DNA of 64,000 nucleotides from Dillenia suffruticosa (GCA_033439265.1 JAVTVX010000035.1:10256001-10320000); one strand, 5' to 3'. Counted from the stretch's first letter, positions 21,567 to 33,350 are shown. Program-made: numbers and translations. The notes: a model not told the origin generated them from the sequence alone.

Positions 21567-22390
21567 CTATTGAAGGTAAAACAATCAAAGGGGGATAAAT
21601 TCATTCCCCTTATTATTCTGAATAGATACAATCATTTAAGCAAATAAAATTTTTGCTCTTTTGTTCTTTCCCTTTTATATCAATGTAAACAGCTAGAAAG
21701 AAAGAAGGTCCTTCTACTTGTCAGGCCCTTTCCCCTACTATTGTGAACAGATACTATTGTGAGCATGTTACTTTCCACCTCTTTCGTGTTATGCCATAGA
21801 TAAAAGTTTTTAATAGTTTCATTTTTGGGTTTACTGACTGCTTTCCTTACCTCTTTCTTGGTTACAACGTATTTCTCTACATTTTTCTCATTTTACTAGT
21901 ATAGAGTAAATTATAAGCGGTACTCTTCACCTTTACTTTTTCTTGTATTTCATTTTTTCACCACCAAGATTTTTTATTTAAAGGTACATGCCATTTTTCT
22001 CACCAAATCCACTCTTAGCCATCGTTTTCACATGAAGTGTCATCTTTCATCATGCGATATTAAGGTCACTTTGTATTTCTCTTAACGATTGTTCTCCTAC
22101 CTCTCCTTAAAATTGTTTCATTTTTTATCGTTTAAATTCCACCACTTAATCTTAAGGGTTGTGCGCACTTTCCATCTATGAATACTATACTTGAAGAAAG
22201 TTCTTTGGTATTTTCTTGGGTTTTTGTTTTGTTATGATGAATATGAAATGCAAAATAAAAACCAAGTAAGACATGCCTAATGACAAACCCAGTCTAACTA
22301 AAAAAGCAAAACAGCTTTGGTAGTGAAGCGCTACGGCCCAACAAAGTCTTTTGGCATCACTAAAAAGTTTTAGAAAGAATTGAGGTAAAA

Positions 22391-22464
22391 TTTATGAACC
22401 CAAGTTCGTACCGAGAACCTCTAGTGTGTGAGACTAGCGTGATAGCCAATTACACCACCCAGAT
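22391..22464 (-). pseudogene. tRNA-Val(CAC)-like copy 16
   Basis: Anticodon CAC with the anticodon stem intact. The acceptor 3' strand reads GGTTCATAAA, no longer paired, and the B box is GGTACGAAC. Pseudogene. Confidence 0.65.
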
Positions 22465-22612
22465 CATTGAAGGTAAAACCGTCATAGTGGAATAAATTCA
22501 ATCCCCTACTATTACAAACAAATGCAATCATTGAAACAATGAAAATTTTAGCAATTATATTCTTTCCCTTTTATATCAATGCAAATAGCATGAAAGAAAG
22601 AAGGTCTTTTTG

Positions 22613-23043
22613 CTTGTTAGGCCCTTACTCCAAACTATTGTGAACAAATACTATTCTAAATGTGTTCCTTTCTACCTCTTTCGTCTTAAGCCAATGATAA
22701 AAGTTTTTGAAAGCTTCCCTTTTTTGTTTCACTCACTGCTCTCTTAACTTCTTTCTTGGTTACAACATACTTCTCTAGATTTTTCCCATTTTTATAAGTA
22801 TAGAGTAAATTATGAACAATACTTTTTGCCTTTCCTTTCTCTTGTATTTCCTTTTTCCAACACCAAGATAATTTATTTAGAGGTATATGTCCATTTTCTC
22901 ACCAAATCCACTCTTAGCCATCATTTCCAGATCAAACGTTATCTCACCTCGAGCTATATTAAGGTCACTATGTATTTCTCCTAAGCTTTGTTCTCGTACC
23001 CTCTTCTTAAAATTGTTTCGTTTTTCATCATTTGAATTCCACC
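22613..23043 (-). pseudogene. RTE-type LINE pol fragment, array unit 16, cut by CACTA
   Basis: The minus-strand frame 22877-23040 reads GWNSNDEKRNNFKKRVREQS, LGEIHSDLNIARGEITFD, then MMAKSGFGEKMDIYL. This matches KWWKLK...KVxxEG, then DxNxMWxxMAxxIKxVAKExLGESRG of RTE pol. The remaining few codons lie beyond the CACTA insertion at 36487. The first 24 codons of the listed frame belong to the CACTA end, not the LINE. Confidence 0.75.
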
Positions 23044-23059
23044 CACTACAAAAAAACAA

Positions 23060-24380
23060 GAATTCAGCGACAAATTTTAGTAACGAAAAATATTCGTTGC
23101 AAATCTTTAACAACTTTAGTGACTAAAAAGGGTATCGTTGCCAATTAGCCACGATTTTATCAACAAAAAAATTTTCATCGGAAATTTAGCAACAATAAAA
23201 TTTTTCTTTACAAAAGTTGTCACTAATTTTGGACGAAAAATTTTTGATGCAAAATTCGTTGCCAATTTGCGACGAAAAAAAAATTCGTCTCTAAATTTTC
23301 AACGAATTTCAAAATTCGTCGCTAAATTTACAACAAATTTATAATTCATCCCAAAATTTGCAACAAATTTCAAATTCATCCCAAAATTTGCAACGAATTT
23401 CAAATTCATCTCAAAATTTGCGATGAATAAATTATTCGTTCCTAAATTTGCGACAAATTTATCCATTCGTCCCTAAATTTGGGACGAATTCGCTTATTTG
23501 TCCCAAAAGTTTGCGACAAATTTCTCAATTCATCCCTAAATTTGGGACGAAAAGAATTTGTCCCTAATTTGTGAGAAATTTTTAAATTCATCGCAAATTT
23601 AGCGACAAATATTTATATTCATCGCAAAAAATTCGATTTTTTGTTGCTAAATTTGTTGCCAATTAGCGACAAATATAGCACTTGTGGCAAAATTCATCGC
23701 TAAAATTCATTTTTTAGTTTTCATGTGTTTGTAACATTTTCTAATTTTAAAAAATGATTTGAAAACGGTGATATGCACTGATAGCATAGAGAATCTTAAG
23801 ATGTTCACAAAACCAATCACTTTTTACAAAAAATAGTTCATTCATTATTTGGTTATATAAAAGAATAATAATATAGTGTAATCTTTTAAATTGGTACATT
23901 CATTTTTTGTTTATTTAAATGTTTCATATAATAATAAAAATATACATTAATTTTGCCAATATCTTATACATTTGTTTAAGTAATTGATTCATTAAACAAA
24001 GAGTTAAAGTAGAAATACTTGTTAATTAATGATCAATATAATGAATGTTTTTTATAATTATATCATAGTATGCAAATATTGTTAATAGCTTGTTTAAGTA
24101 TCGTTGCTAAATTTGTTGCAAATTGTAAAGAAAAAAATCAATTGTTGCTAAATTCGTTGCAAATTGCGATGAAAACATAAATTCATCGCAAATTTAGCGC
24201 GAAAACATTCTTTTCACAGATTTTAGCGATGAAAAATATTTTCGTCACTGATTCAGGGACAAATTTTGTTTCGTCCCTGATTTAGGGACAAATTTTTTTT
24301 CATCCTTGATTCAAGGACGAAAATTAAATTTCGTCCCTGATTTCCAACGAATTTAGGAACAAAAAATTTTTGTCCCTAAT
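23060..24380. repeat. Left subterminal repeat field of the large CACTA
   Basis: Dozens of degenerate repeats such as TTTGCGACAAATTT, AAATTCGTCGCTAAA and, further in, GGGACGAAAATTT / TTTCGTCCCTGATTT. The core drifts from GCGAC to GGGAC between about 23440 and 24370. A unique stretch (23710-24090) interrupts the field. Confidence 0.8.
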
Positions 24381-24410
24381 TTCAATATATTACTTCTTCA
24401 TTCTCACTCT

Positions 24411-24440
24411 CACGCTCTCTCTCTCTCTCTCGCTTTGTTT
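24411..24440. repeat. (CT)n microsatellite before the transposase
   Basis: CTCTCTCTCTCTCTC lies between the subterminal repeats and the GC-richer leader. A second short CT run is at 24519-24540. Pyrimidine runs are common in plant 5' leaders. Confidence 0.6.
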
Positions 24441-24555
24441 ATTTTCGAATAGCCACGAAGGTGGTTCTGCGAAGAGATGGCAGAAGGGATGCCGGATCTG
24501 CGATTGTGATAGGTAATCTTTCTCTCTCTTTCTCTCTCTCGGCCGCAGGAAGCAA

Positions 24556-24593
24556 GCCGTCGGATCTGGGTTATAAATGGCAGATCCGACGGC
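24556..24593. promoter_or_regulatory. 13-bp perfect inverted repeat enclosing a TATA-like box
   Basis: GCCGTCGGATCTG (24556-24568) is the exact reverse complement of CAGATCCGACGGC (24581-24593). The 12-base loop contains TTATAAATGG. It sits between the subterminal repeats and the first transposase codons, about 550 bp upstream of the ATG at 25143, where a CACTA promoter and its autoregulatory sites would be expected. A related half-site, GCCGGATCTG, lies at about 24491. Function is inferred. Confidence 0.5.
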
Positions 24594-24599
24594 CCTCTG

Positions 24600-25142
24600 T
24601 GCAACCCTGCCACTGAAAGGGGCTGCTGGCCCCTGTGTTGCGCAGCCTCGTGCAGGGGCCGCTGCCCCCTTGCTCCTTTATGTGTGGCCCATGGGGCTGG
24701 GCCCTTGCATGGCCCGGGTAAGCCCATTGGGCCCGACCCGACCCATCATTGCCACCTTAGATTAGTTAATAGATCAATGTTGTTAAATGTTCAATATTTT
24801 AAACTTTATTTGATTATATGAAAATATTTAATGTTATTGCAATAATTTAGTTAATTTGTTTGATATTAATTAAGTTTATAATATTATTTATTATTATATT
24901 AAATTTTTGTGAAATTAAGGTTAAGATTATTGATGATGTTGAGTTTTGAGAAATTAACATTACTTTTATAATATTTAATTTATACTGTGAAATTAACGTT
25001 AAATTTTTATGCAATTAACGTTATTATTTATTGTTATATCAATTTAGTTGGGATTAATGATGATATTATTATTGATAATTTAGTAGTTTTTTTAGTACTT
25101 TTTATTAATATTTTAAAATTTTTAAATTTGGAGATAAGGAAA
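24600..25142 (+). other. Leader or first intron region of the CACTA transposase
   Basis: GC-rich to 24760, then very A/T-rich with no convincing coding signal. The short open frame starting at 24577 has no similarity I recognise. An ATTTTTAAATTTGGAGATAAGGAAA run directly precedes the ATG at 25143, which I take as the transposase start because family similarity begins exactly there. Confidence 0.45.
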
Positions 25143-25487
25143 ATGCAGAAAGAAAGAAGTTGGATGTATAAAAAGAACTTATCTGATCATCGGAGTTTAA
25201 CTGATGAGTTTATTTTTGGGTTAGAATAATTTTTAGATTTTGCTTGTAGTCATGTTGATTTTATGGATGGGAATAAGCTAAGGTGTCCATGTAGAAGGTG
25301 TTGTAATGGTAAATTTTTGCAGTATGATAAAGTTAGGGAACATCTTTGTAGAATTGGTTTTACCCTGAATTACTGTAATTGGACATGTCATGGTGAACCG
25401 TTCATTTCTGATGAGGAGTGTGGACGAAACAGACAATTCTCAGTTAGTGGGGATCAGAGTTATTATGATCAATTGAATCAATATTAG
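25143..25487 (+). pseudogene. CACTA transposase N terminus, transposase-associated domain
   Basis: Begins MQKERSWMYKKNLSDHRSLT and continues DEFIFGLE, stop, FLDFACSHVDFMDGNKLRCP, then CRRCCNGKF. This is the transposase-associated domain (Pfam PF13963: SWMY, FxxFA, CPCxxCxN, HLxRxGFxxxYxxWxxHGE), including HLCRIGFTLNYCNWTCHGEP. The Cys residues likely to bind zinc are present. In-frame stops at 25227-25229 (TAA) and 25485-25487 (TAG) break it. It continues in the same frame into the next domain. Confidence 0.88.
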
Positions 25488-25490
25488 AGG

Positions 25491-26780
25491 ATGATAATTG
25501 ATGCAGTAGGTCTGAATTTTGTTCTCGAACCAAGCGCTGCAAGTTCTAGCTTCGCTCCAACATTTGAACATGGGTGTACTAGTTATGCATCACCATTGGA
25601 TGAGGTAGAAGTACCAGTCGTTGATGAAAATATGAATAATGAATCATCTCTTCAATTTCAGGAAGTGTTAAGAGCTGCAGATGAACTTTTGTGGGCTGGT
25701 TGTGATAGCCACACTGAGCTATCTCTAACTGCAAGACTGTTGAATGTCAAGGCAAAGCATAATGTGTCTGAGGAATGTTTAATGATTTTGTTCATGTTAT
25801 TGGAGAAGTGTTACCACATGATCACATTATACCCAATGATTTCTATAGTATGAAAAGGCTGGTAAAAGAATTAAGTCTTCCAGTGGAAAGAATGGATGTT
25901 TGTAGAGATGCTTGTTTGCTATATTGGAGAGATGATAAAGATACAAAATTTTGCAAATTCTGTAATCAATGTAGATACAAGAGTACTAGTAGGTTGGGTC
26001 GTAATCTGTGGTGTACATCATACAAACAAATGTTTTATTTTCCTTTAACTCTTAGGTTACAAAGGCTTTATGCATCTGAGACCACTGCTGAACACATGAC
26101 CTGGCATGTAAATCATGAAACAGAAGAGGGGTTAATGTGTCATTCTTCAGATGCAGAGGCGTGGAAATATTTTGATAGAACATATCCTGATTTTGCGAGA
26201 GAGACTCGAAATATTAGGTTAGGTCTCTGTGCTGATGGGTTTGCTCCATTTAGCAAATCATGAAGAACTTATTCTTGTTGGCCAGTTATCTTAACTCCAT
26301 ATAATCTTCCACCCGGTATGTATATGAAGACACCATATATGTTTTTAATATTGGTCATGTCTGGCTTACAAAATCCAAAGAAGTTAATAGATGTTTACAT
26401 GCAACCATTGATTGCAGAGTTGAAACAACTATGGCATGAAGGTATTCCTACATATGATATTCATACTAATAAGTGTTTGTAATGAAGGTTGCTCTTCTTT
26501 AGACCATAAATGACTTTCTAGCTTATGGTATGTTATCGGGATGGAGTCCCGCTGAGATTTTAGGATGTCCAATATGTTTGGAGAGATCAAAATCATTCAG
26601 ATTGAAATATAGGAAGAAAGCGAGTTATTTTGATTGACATAGATAATTTTTACCGTTAACTCATAAATTCAGAAGAAATAAAGAAGAATTCACTAAGAAT
26701 CGAATTGAAAGAACAACTCCTCCATTGAGATTAACCGGTGAACAAATTTGACATAGAGCCCTTAACTTTTCATCTGTTAT
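25491..26780 (+). pseudogene. CACTA transposase core (TNP2 type)
   Basis: Matches the TNP2-like transposase family (Pfam PF02992). Visible blocks are AADELLWAGCDSHTELS, MKRLVKELSLPVERMDVCRD, ACLLYWRDDKDTKFCKFCN, FYFPLTLRLQRLYASETTAE, HMTWH, RTYPDFARETRNIRLGLCAD and GFAPF, followed after a stop by SCWPVILTPYNLPPGM. A one-base frameshift lies near 25775, where two overlapping ORFs each hold half of the match. A stop ends the frame at 26261-26263. Further stops and shifts lie in 26460-26780, where only scraps (AYGMLSGWSP-like wording, RLTGEQI) remain. It cannot produce an active enzyme. Confidence 0.9.
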
Positions 26781-26874
26781 TGAAGAGCCACATGGTACAA
26801 CATATGGCTATGGTCATTCACATAAATAGACTAAACAGAGTATATTTTGAGATTTACCATATTAGAAGAGTCAT

Positions 26875-27570
26875 TTGGTTCATCATAATCTCGGTGTAAT
26901 GTATATCGAGAAGAATGTCTTTGATAATCTGATAAATACAGTGATGGATATCACTGGGAAAACAAAAGACAACTTGAATGCAAGAAAAGATATGCAATTC
27001 CTTTGTAAACGACCCTCTCTTGATGTCGATGAAAGTAGTAGGGGAGCAAAACCGAAGGCAGTTTATACATTGAATAAGGATCAGAGACAGAATGTTTGTG
27101 AATGGTTGAAATCATTGAGGTTTTCTGATGGTTTTGTCTCAAATCTTGGAAGATTTGTCGATTTGAAGGAATGTAAGTTGATTGGTTTGAAAAGTCATGA
27201 TTGTCATATATTTATGGAAAGACTAATTCCTATTGCTTTTAAGGAACTCTTATCAAATTTTGTTTAGGGTGTCATTATGGAGTTAAGTATTTTCTTTCAT
27301 GATATTTGCTCGATAGTGTTGAGACATTCACGCGTTGAGATGTTAGAGAGAGAGATTCCAATCATTTTGTGCAATTTAGAAAGGATATTTCCACTGTCAT
27401 TTTTTGATTCTATGGAACATCTTTTGGTTCACTTGCCATACGAGGAAAAGTTGGAGGTCATGTCCAATTTTGAAGGATGTATCCATTTGAAAGGTGAGTT
27501 TTTCATCTTTTATACTTCGTTATCAAGGCATATAAAATTACTAATTTTATTACATATAATTTTTTAATAC
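26875..27570 (+). pseudogene. CACTA transposase, DUF4218 region
   Basis: Starts MVHHNLGVMYIEKNVFDNLI, with NTVMDITGKTKDNLNARKDM just after. Then come GLKSHDCHIFMERLIPIAFK and, in the next frame (27277-27567), ICNLERIFPLSFFDSMEHLL-type wording followed by VHLPYE. This corresponds to PF13960, the usual partner C-terminal to TNP2. A stop at 27265-27267 interrupts otherwise aligned blocks, the first of which is long and well kept. Confidence 0.85.
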
Positions 27571-27599
27571 ATTTTGTTTTATTACAATTAGATTTCTAT

Positions 27600-28776
27600 A
27601 TCATTTGAAGAAGAAAGTAAAAAATAAGCTACGTGTTGAAGCCTCTATTGTCAATGCATACATTGTGGAGGAAGTAACAACATTTGTATCATATATTTTG
27701 AGCCTTACGTTCAATGCAAGAGGCGGAGAGTGGGAAGAAATGATGAGGGTCCTATTGATCCCAATTTGAAGTCATTTTCAATTTTTAACTACCTTGGTCG
27801 ACCAAGTGGACCATGTAAGCGTATATACTTAACTGGTCAAGAATGGCGGGTAGCCCACATATATATTTTACTGAATTGTCCAGAAGTGACGCCATATTTC
27901 GAGTTAATATATATTTTCTATTTTATGTATTTCTTATGTCGTAAATTATGTGTTAAAATTTATTTTCTTTGATGGTAGGATTTTCCAAAACGTATATTCT
28001 GAACTTTCGACACATAAGTTTGATTGTTTCTACGATGAAAAATTTGTGCCATGGTTCAAAAAATATGTAAGTGACTATAAATTATTTAAATATTTACTTT
28101 AAAACATATTAACATATTTATTTGACTTTAGATCCATGATAATCAAGCTTAAATTGAATAAGTCTTGTTAATCCATCTGTCATGGGGTCCAAAATCATTG
28201 GTGCGAACTTGGCCAACATATTTAATAAATGGGTATAATTTTCATACTGAAAAATATGGAATGGGAAAAATGACAATGAATAGTGGGGTTTGTGTTCAGT
28301 CATTTAATGATGGTAGAGATCAAAATAATTTTTATGATTTGTTGGATGAAATCGTAAAAGTAGAGTACCCTGGTCTAGAATTATGGATTGTTTTATTTAT
28401 GTATCGCTGGTATGACCCTGTCAAAGGGATGAAAGTGTATCCACAGTTTAATTTGATTAAAATAAATCATAAGAAATTATATATAAGATATGAACTATTT
28501 ATGTTGACACAACAAGCGATTCAAGTATTTTATGTTTCATATCCTAGTTTGAAATGTGACAAAATTGATTGGTGGACTGTTTATAAAACGAAAGCACGGA
28601 AAAAAATCGAGGAACATTGGGAAGACATAGCATATCAACAAGAGGAAGTTGCCAATACATTTCAGACCGAGAAATATAATATTCCAATGTTACGAGATCC
28701 CATCGGAGTAGTGATAGATGTGGATGCAAGTGAAATTCACGAAGAAAACGATGAAGAATCTAATTTTGAGACAGAT
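27600..28776 (+). pseudogene. CACTA transposase, DUF4216 region, interrupted by solo LTR
   Basis: Includes GRPSGPCKRIYLTGQEWRVA (27730-27900), then after an apparent intron (about 27905-28160) SWGPKSLVRTWPTYLINGYN, FHTEKYGMGKMTMNSGVCVQ, the EYPGLELWIVLFMYRWYDP block and DKIDWWTVYKTKARKKIEEH. This is the DUF4216 domain (PF13952) that ends plant CACTA transposases. The acidic tail reaches NFETD at 28776 and resumes in the same frame with DDEDEDE at 33248, the LTR lying between. The frame from 28165 is open to the LTR. Confidence 0.88.
28772..28776. repeat. Left target-site duplication of solo LTR 1
   Basis: CAGAT, repeated at 33243-33247 directly after the LTR. Taking out the LTR and one copy restores the reading frame of the acidic tail. 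Confidence 0.85.
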
Positions 28777-31700
28777 TGTAATACCGACATACGGTGTACT
28801 ATATATTGTACTTCTTATTACTCCATATATGATACATCTTTTTATTCATATAGAAAAACATTTAGAAATTTTTCTGAGCCAAAATGTTTTAGAAGAATTT
28901 CGGGCATGGCCCTGGGACGCTAAAAAGGGACCCTTCCGGACCATATTGAAATTTACGCATACGATTTCAAGTTCAATGAAATTACACATGCAAAATCACC
29001 CTAAAAAGTTAACAAAACTTGAATTTGGGCAAAACCACATCGTTTGCTCAGGAGTGCTCATGACGACTCGCCAGGGTGCAAGAAATGAGTTCCTACTGAG
29101 CCAAATCAAAATCTATCGTGCGAAATTACTGAAATTTTGCCAAGAAGTCAAATTTAGGCTAACTAATGATTTTCACAAGTCAAAACGAGATTTTGTGAAA
29201 TTTCCCAAAACTCGCCCAGTAGGATGGGAATTTACCCTATCGAGCCAAAATGAAAGCCACATGTACAAAATTGACGTCATGTTGTTTATATGTGCTAAAT
29301 TCATTTTATAAGTGAATCCCTAAGACAAAAAATTAAAATTTAAGCCGTAACACAAAAGTGCTCGATACCCTAGATTTTCACCCGATAAACCCTAAATTTG
29401 TGGGACAAATCAAAAATTGACTGAGCAAACGGTCTCATTTTCACTCAAAACCTATATTTTTTAAATGTATGTGTAAAAAGGAGTCCGTGATGAGATTTCA
29501 TGTATTTTGAGGTCGAGATCAAATTTTGACCGATCGAAAATTTCATTCACTCCGAAGGACATTTGGGCGATCAAACGACCTTAGACTAATGCAAAACCAA
29601 CGGCATTTGACTCAGCACGAAAACCTGGGTCCCGTGTGCGATTTTAGATTTTTGAGATGAATAGTAACTTTGACCGGTCTTGGATCGCGAGTCAACGAGT
29701 GGATAAGTACAAAGAACACACATTTAATGCTCTTGAAGTATGTGCACTCACTTTAGTGGAATGTGTGAATCCACTTTATTAGACTTTGTATAGTCTTGAC
29801 AAGTGACACTACATGATTGGAAGAAACTAATCCTAGTTAATTAGTAATGGTTAAATCTAACTAGAATTAAGTTAATTAAACTTAACTAGGGTTAGAAATT
29901 GACTTAAAAAATGGGCTTTGCTTGTGTGGCCAAATAATCCTAGGGCTAGGAATTAACCTCACAAATATTGGACGGCTAGGATTCATTGGGGAAAAATCTT
30001 GACAAAGTTAAAAACACTTAACTTTTCCTTCTCTTTCCAAACATTTCAACGTCTAAGCAAAAAGGCAAGAACACAAATGCTCTCTGGTCTTCTTCCATGG
30101 CTGTGAGTTTAAGGTGAGAGATCTAAAAATTTTCTATAGGACCACCTAAATTTTTTTTCATAGATCAATTCCACTCATGTCCAACTGTATTATATCCAAA
30201 AACTAGAATAAAAGGAGAAGTTTTATTCATGGAGATTCAAGAGGGGACCATGAGCTCTATTCTTGAAGGAAGGTAAGATTTCTTCAAGCTTTTCTTCGAA
30301 ATTTTGGTGTAGATTTATTCCTCACAAACCCTAGTATAACATATCCAAAAATTAGGAGGAAAAGAGAAGCCTAACCAAGTGGATCTAGAGAGAGACTAAA
30401 AGCTTCAAAGAGGTAAGAAATTCTAACCATATTGTTATATTTTGGTCATAACATTTTCTGCCCAAGGGAAAATTTAGTGAAATTTGTTACACATGAAACT
30501 AGACATTCAGAGCTTTAAAATGAGATAAGAACCGTTGCATTCTGAGTAGAGATGGATTTTATATGATTTTTCAAAATTAGATGTTCTCTACTAATTCCCT
30601 ATTCAGTCCTACATTTTTGCCTTGATTTCGGAAGCAACATTAACCTAAGTTTTCAATCCCCTTCGTGATAGATTCAGATCTTGTACTAGTTGAATGAATT
30701 GTAGATCCATGTCTTAGCTTTCTAACGAGGTAAGGATCACCTCAACTGACCCCTGTGTCAAACGTTACAGCCATTCTTCAGAAACTCGTCAGAGGGTCCT
30801 CCATTTTCCAATACTAAAAACATTAGCATTGTACGATTCCCTTCTAGCCCTTGTTTGCAAAAACACAAAGAAGAAAGTTGTAGATCCCCCTTGTATCCAC
30901 CTATTGTGAAAATCGCAGCCAATTCAGCCAAGGGAATCAAGAATTATACAAAATCTCCCAAAACTGTGCAGAAACAATTCTGTTTCTCGGCCAAAACTGA
31001 ACAGAGATTTTGGTGGTCAATTGCAAACCCCTTCTAGGCATAATTGGAAGAAACCCAAAACATGAAACATGTAAGGTTATGTGTCGTCTAGGTACTGTAA
31101 CAATTTCAGGTAATTTGGAGTTATATGTTAAACGTTGTGATGGTTGTACTAAAAATTGGTTAGAACAGACTTCTAAAATATAATGTGGGCAAAATGTTGC
31201 TATTTTAGGGATTTGAACTAGGAATCTGAGAACGTGCTTAACTAAGAAGTTGTAGCCTTGTGTCTTGACTACAACATAGTCACAAATTAGAGTCTTTGCA
31301 TGAATAGATTGTGAGATAGGGGAAATTATCTAAAACAGGATATAATGGAGAGTGAGATTTAGATTGGTTTGAAAATGTGGACTTTATGAAATCTTTCACT
31401 AAGATTTTGGAGATAAGTTCAGCATGAAAAGTATGAGTTTTTATGTGCGTCAACCATGGAAATTGAAATTTCCCAATTCCGACCCCGGATGAGAAACTTA
31501 TAGTCAATTCCCTAAAATAACACAAGAATAGAACTTGAAAACCCTAGGTTTGTCTATAACTAGGGTTGCATCACATTTACATTATTATATACGCATCCTA
31601 TGATCTCTTAAGTGACATATATTCTACATTGTGTTTATAGAGCTTTGTTGGTGATATTGAGGGGAGTATTTTTTTGTGTGTGTCTCGAAATTTGTGCCGA

Positions 31701-33242
31701 GGATGGCGTACCCTCCCGCATACTGTTAGTGAAATTTATTATATTATGTGTTCAATGCATAATAACATGTTTTAAAACGCTTTTCAATCCAAGCATGATT
31801 TATGATCGTATGCTATGATTTTTGGAATGGATTTGTGAAATGTTTTGTGAATCATTGAAGTGTCCACAATATGATTTTATTGTGAAATATGATTCCAAAT
31901 GATTTGCGAAATGCAAAACGTGCCATTGCATTGATATGTGTATGATTTTTATGAAATCAATTATGAGAAGTGTTTGATAAATGCTAGCATGGAACGTTCA
32001 TTATGATGATATTATGTTATCGGCCGAGGGCCTTTATGCATGCCATAATGATATAATTTATGAGATACGCCTATGAGTTGGGCATGTCGTAGCTACGAAG
32101 GGCGTTTGCAGAGGCACCTATTGTGTCCGGATACGTTTCTGCATGAGGTATCCCCAAATGTCGTATATGATATTGGGAGTCGACACGGTACTATTTGGGT
32201 TGAATCTGAAAGGGGGAGGACTAGGGAACGCCCTAATCTAGCACCTGATGAGGTTCGTCGCCAACGTCGGAGTAGAGAGCATTTTCTAACTTTGCATATG
32301 AAAACCCTCGATGTGCCTGCTATTGGTCGTGGTCGACCTTTGCCAGAAACTGATTTTTGCATGCTCTATACTTGCGTGATTCGGTTGATATGGATGCATA
32401 TGTATTTGAAATGTATGAAAAAGAATGATTTATAATGAATTGTTCATTATACACTGTTTTCATACATTATGCGGACTTGTGGATTTGTTGAATCATTTTG
32501 ACACTCCATTTTTCACCAACACATTGAACATACTTATATATACCCTCTCACTCACTGAGTATTCCCTATAATACTCACCCCTCACTTTCTGTTTCACAGA
32601 GATAGCTATAGTGGGATGCGTTGTGATATAGTAGCGTACGAGGTTTTGTTGGAGACATCAGACCTAGGTATAGTGTTAACCATTCTTCCGTAGGATTGTG
32701 CTTAAAAATATGGGATGATATATATATATTTGTATATTTGAGATTGTAGATAGACCATTGTACATGTATATAAAAGGGATGACAGTATGTAAAGAATTGT
32801 ACATATTACTGTAACTCTCATTTCATTGTATTGCATTGAGGCATAATTATACTATTATGTTCAATCACTTTGGGAAACGTGTCATGTCTAAGATTATCTA
32901 TTAGGTTCGCTCAATGCCACATCTAAATCACAGGAGGGGTGACTGGCGACTGTTCATGCCTTTGATGGGGGCATGGCAGTAGAGATCTATGGATAGAACT
33001 GGATTAACCTTACGTTATTTTGGATGTTGACAGGGATGTGGATTGGTTGGTTGTGTTGATGATTTGTCAGGTTGGCCTTTATACATTGGTATGTTATTGA
33101 TTGACGGGATTTTGATATAAGATGGATCTTTGATTTATGGGAAAGCTCTGTCCGTTTGTTATTGTTGATTGGGAATTTAATGTCAGTATTCGGGATAATG
33201 TGGCGGCTGCTTACGCCTTGGATCGAGGATCGGGGCATGACA
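28777..33242 (+). mobile_element. Solo gypsy-type LTR 1 (4466 bp)
   Basis: Starts TGTAATACCGACA and ends GGGGCATGACA, flanked by CAGAT. There is no interior, so it is the product of LTR-LTR recombination. Landmarks shared with solo LTR 2 (47897-50971) are GAGGCACCTATTGTGTCCGG (about 32113), TACTCACCCCTCACTTTC (about 32570), TTGCATTGAGGCAT (about 32831) and the CGGGGC(A/G)TGACA end. Very long LTRs of this design are known from Tekay/Retand-type plant gypsy elements; that assignment is an inference. ORFs within (28718-29311, 32073-32435 and others) are not supported as genes. Confidence 0.85.
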
Positions 33243-33350
33243 CAGATGATGAGGATGAGGATGAGGATGAGGATGTTGATGATAATGATGTTTAATTTTG
33301 AGACACATGATGAGGATGAGGATGATGTCAATAAAGATTTTGATTTTTGA
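33243..33350 (+). pseudogene. Acidic C-terminal tail of the CACTA transposase
   Basis: After the CAGAT repeat the sequence codes GAT/GAG/GAT runs (DDEDEDEDEDVDDNDV), then a stop, then further acidic codons. Acidic tails are usual at the end of plant CACTA transposase genes. The GAT-GAG repeat is a microsatellite and may have slipped. Confidence 0.65.

Larger units (their letters stand above)
19234..23043 (-). repeat. tRNA-Val/LINE tandem array, segment C
   Basis: tRNA-like copies start at about 19428 (truncated), 20220, 21120 and 22391, with a stub at 21547-21566. The palindrome upstream of the tRNA is clear at 19513-19532 (GGGGAATAAATTCAATCCCC). A deletion at about 21199 fuses the 5' flank of one tRNA to LINE sequence, and another at 21545 removes most of a tRNA and its spacer. 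LINE fragments not listed separately are at about 21200-21530 and 21717-22160. The segment ends at the insertion of the large CACTA element. Confidence 0.9.

Noticed and set aside
23060..24380. Regular short repeats that could suggest a CRISPR array
   Set aside because: The repeats are degenerate, in both orientations, without constant spacers, and lie at CACTA ends in a plant genome.
28718..29311. 197-codon ORF
   Set aside because: It starts in the transposase tail but most of it is solo LTR sequence; the frame is accidental.
32073..32435. 120-codon ORF in solo LTR 1
   Set aside because: The homologous DNA in solo LTR 2 (about 49850-50190) is non-coding in the same frame, so it is not a conserved gene.
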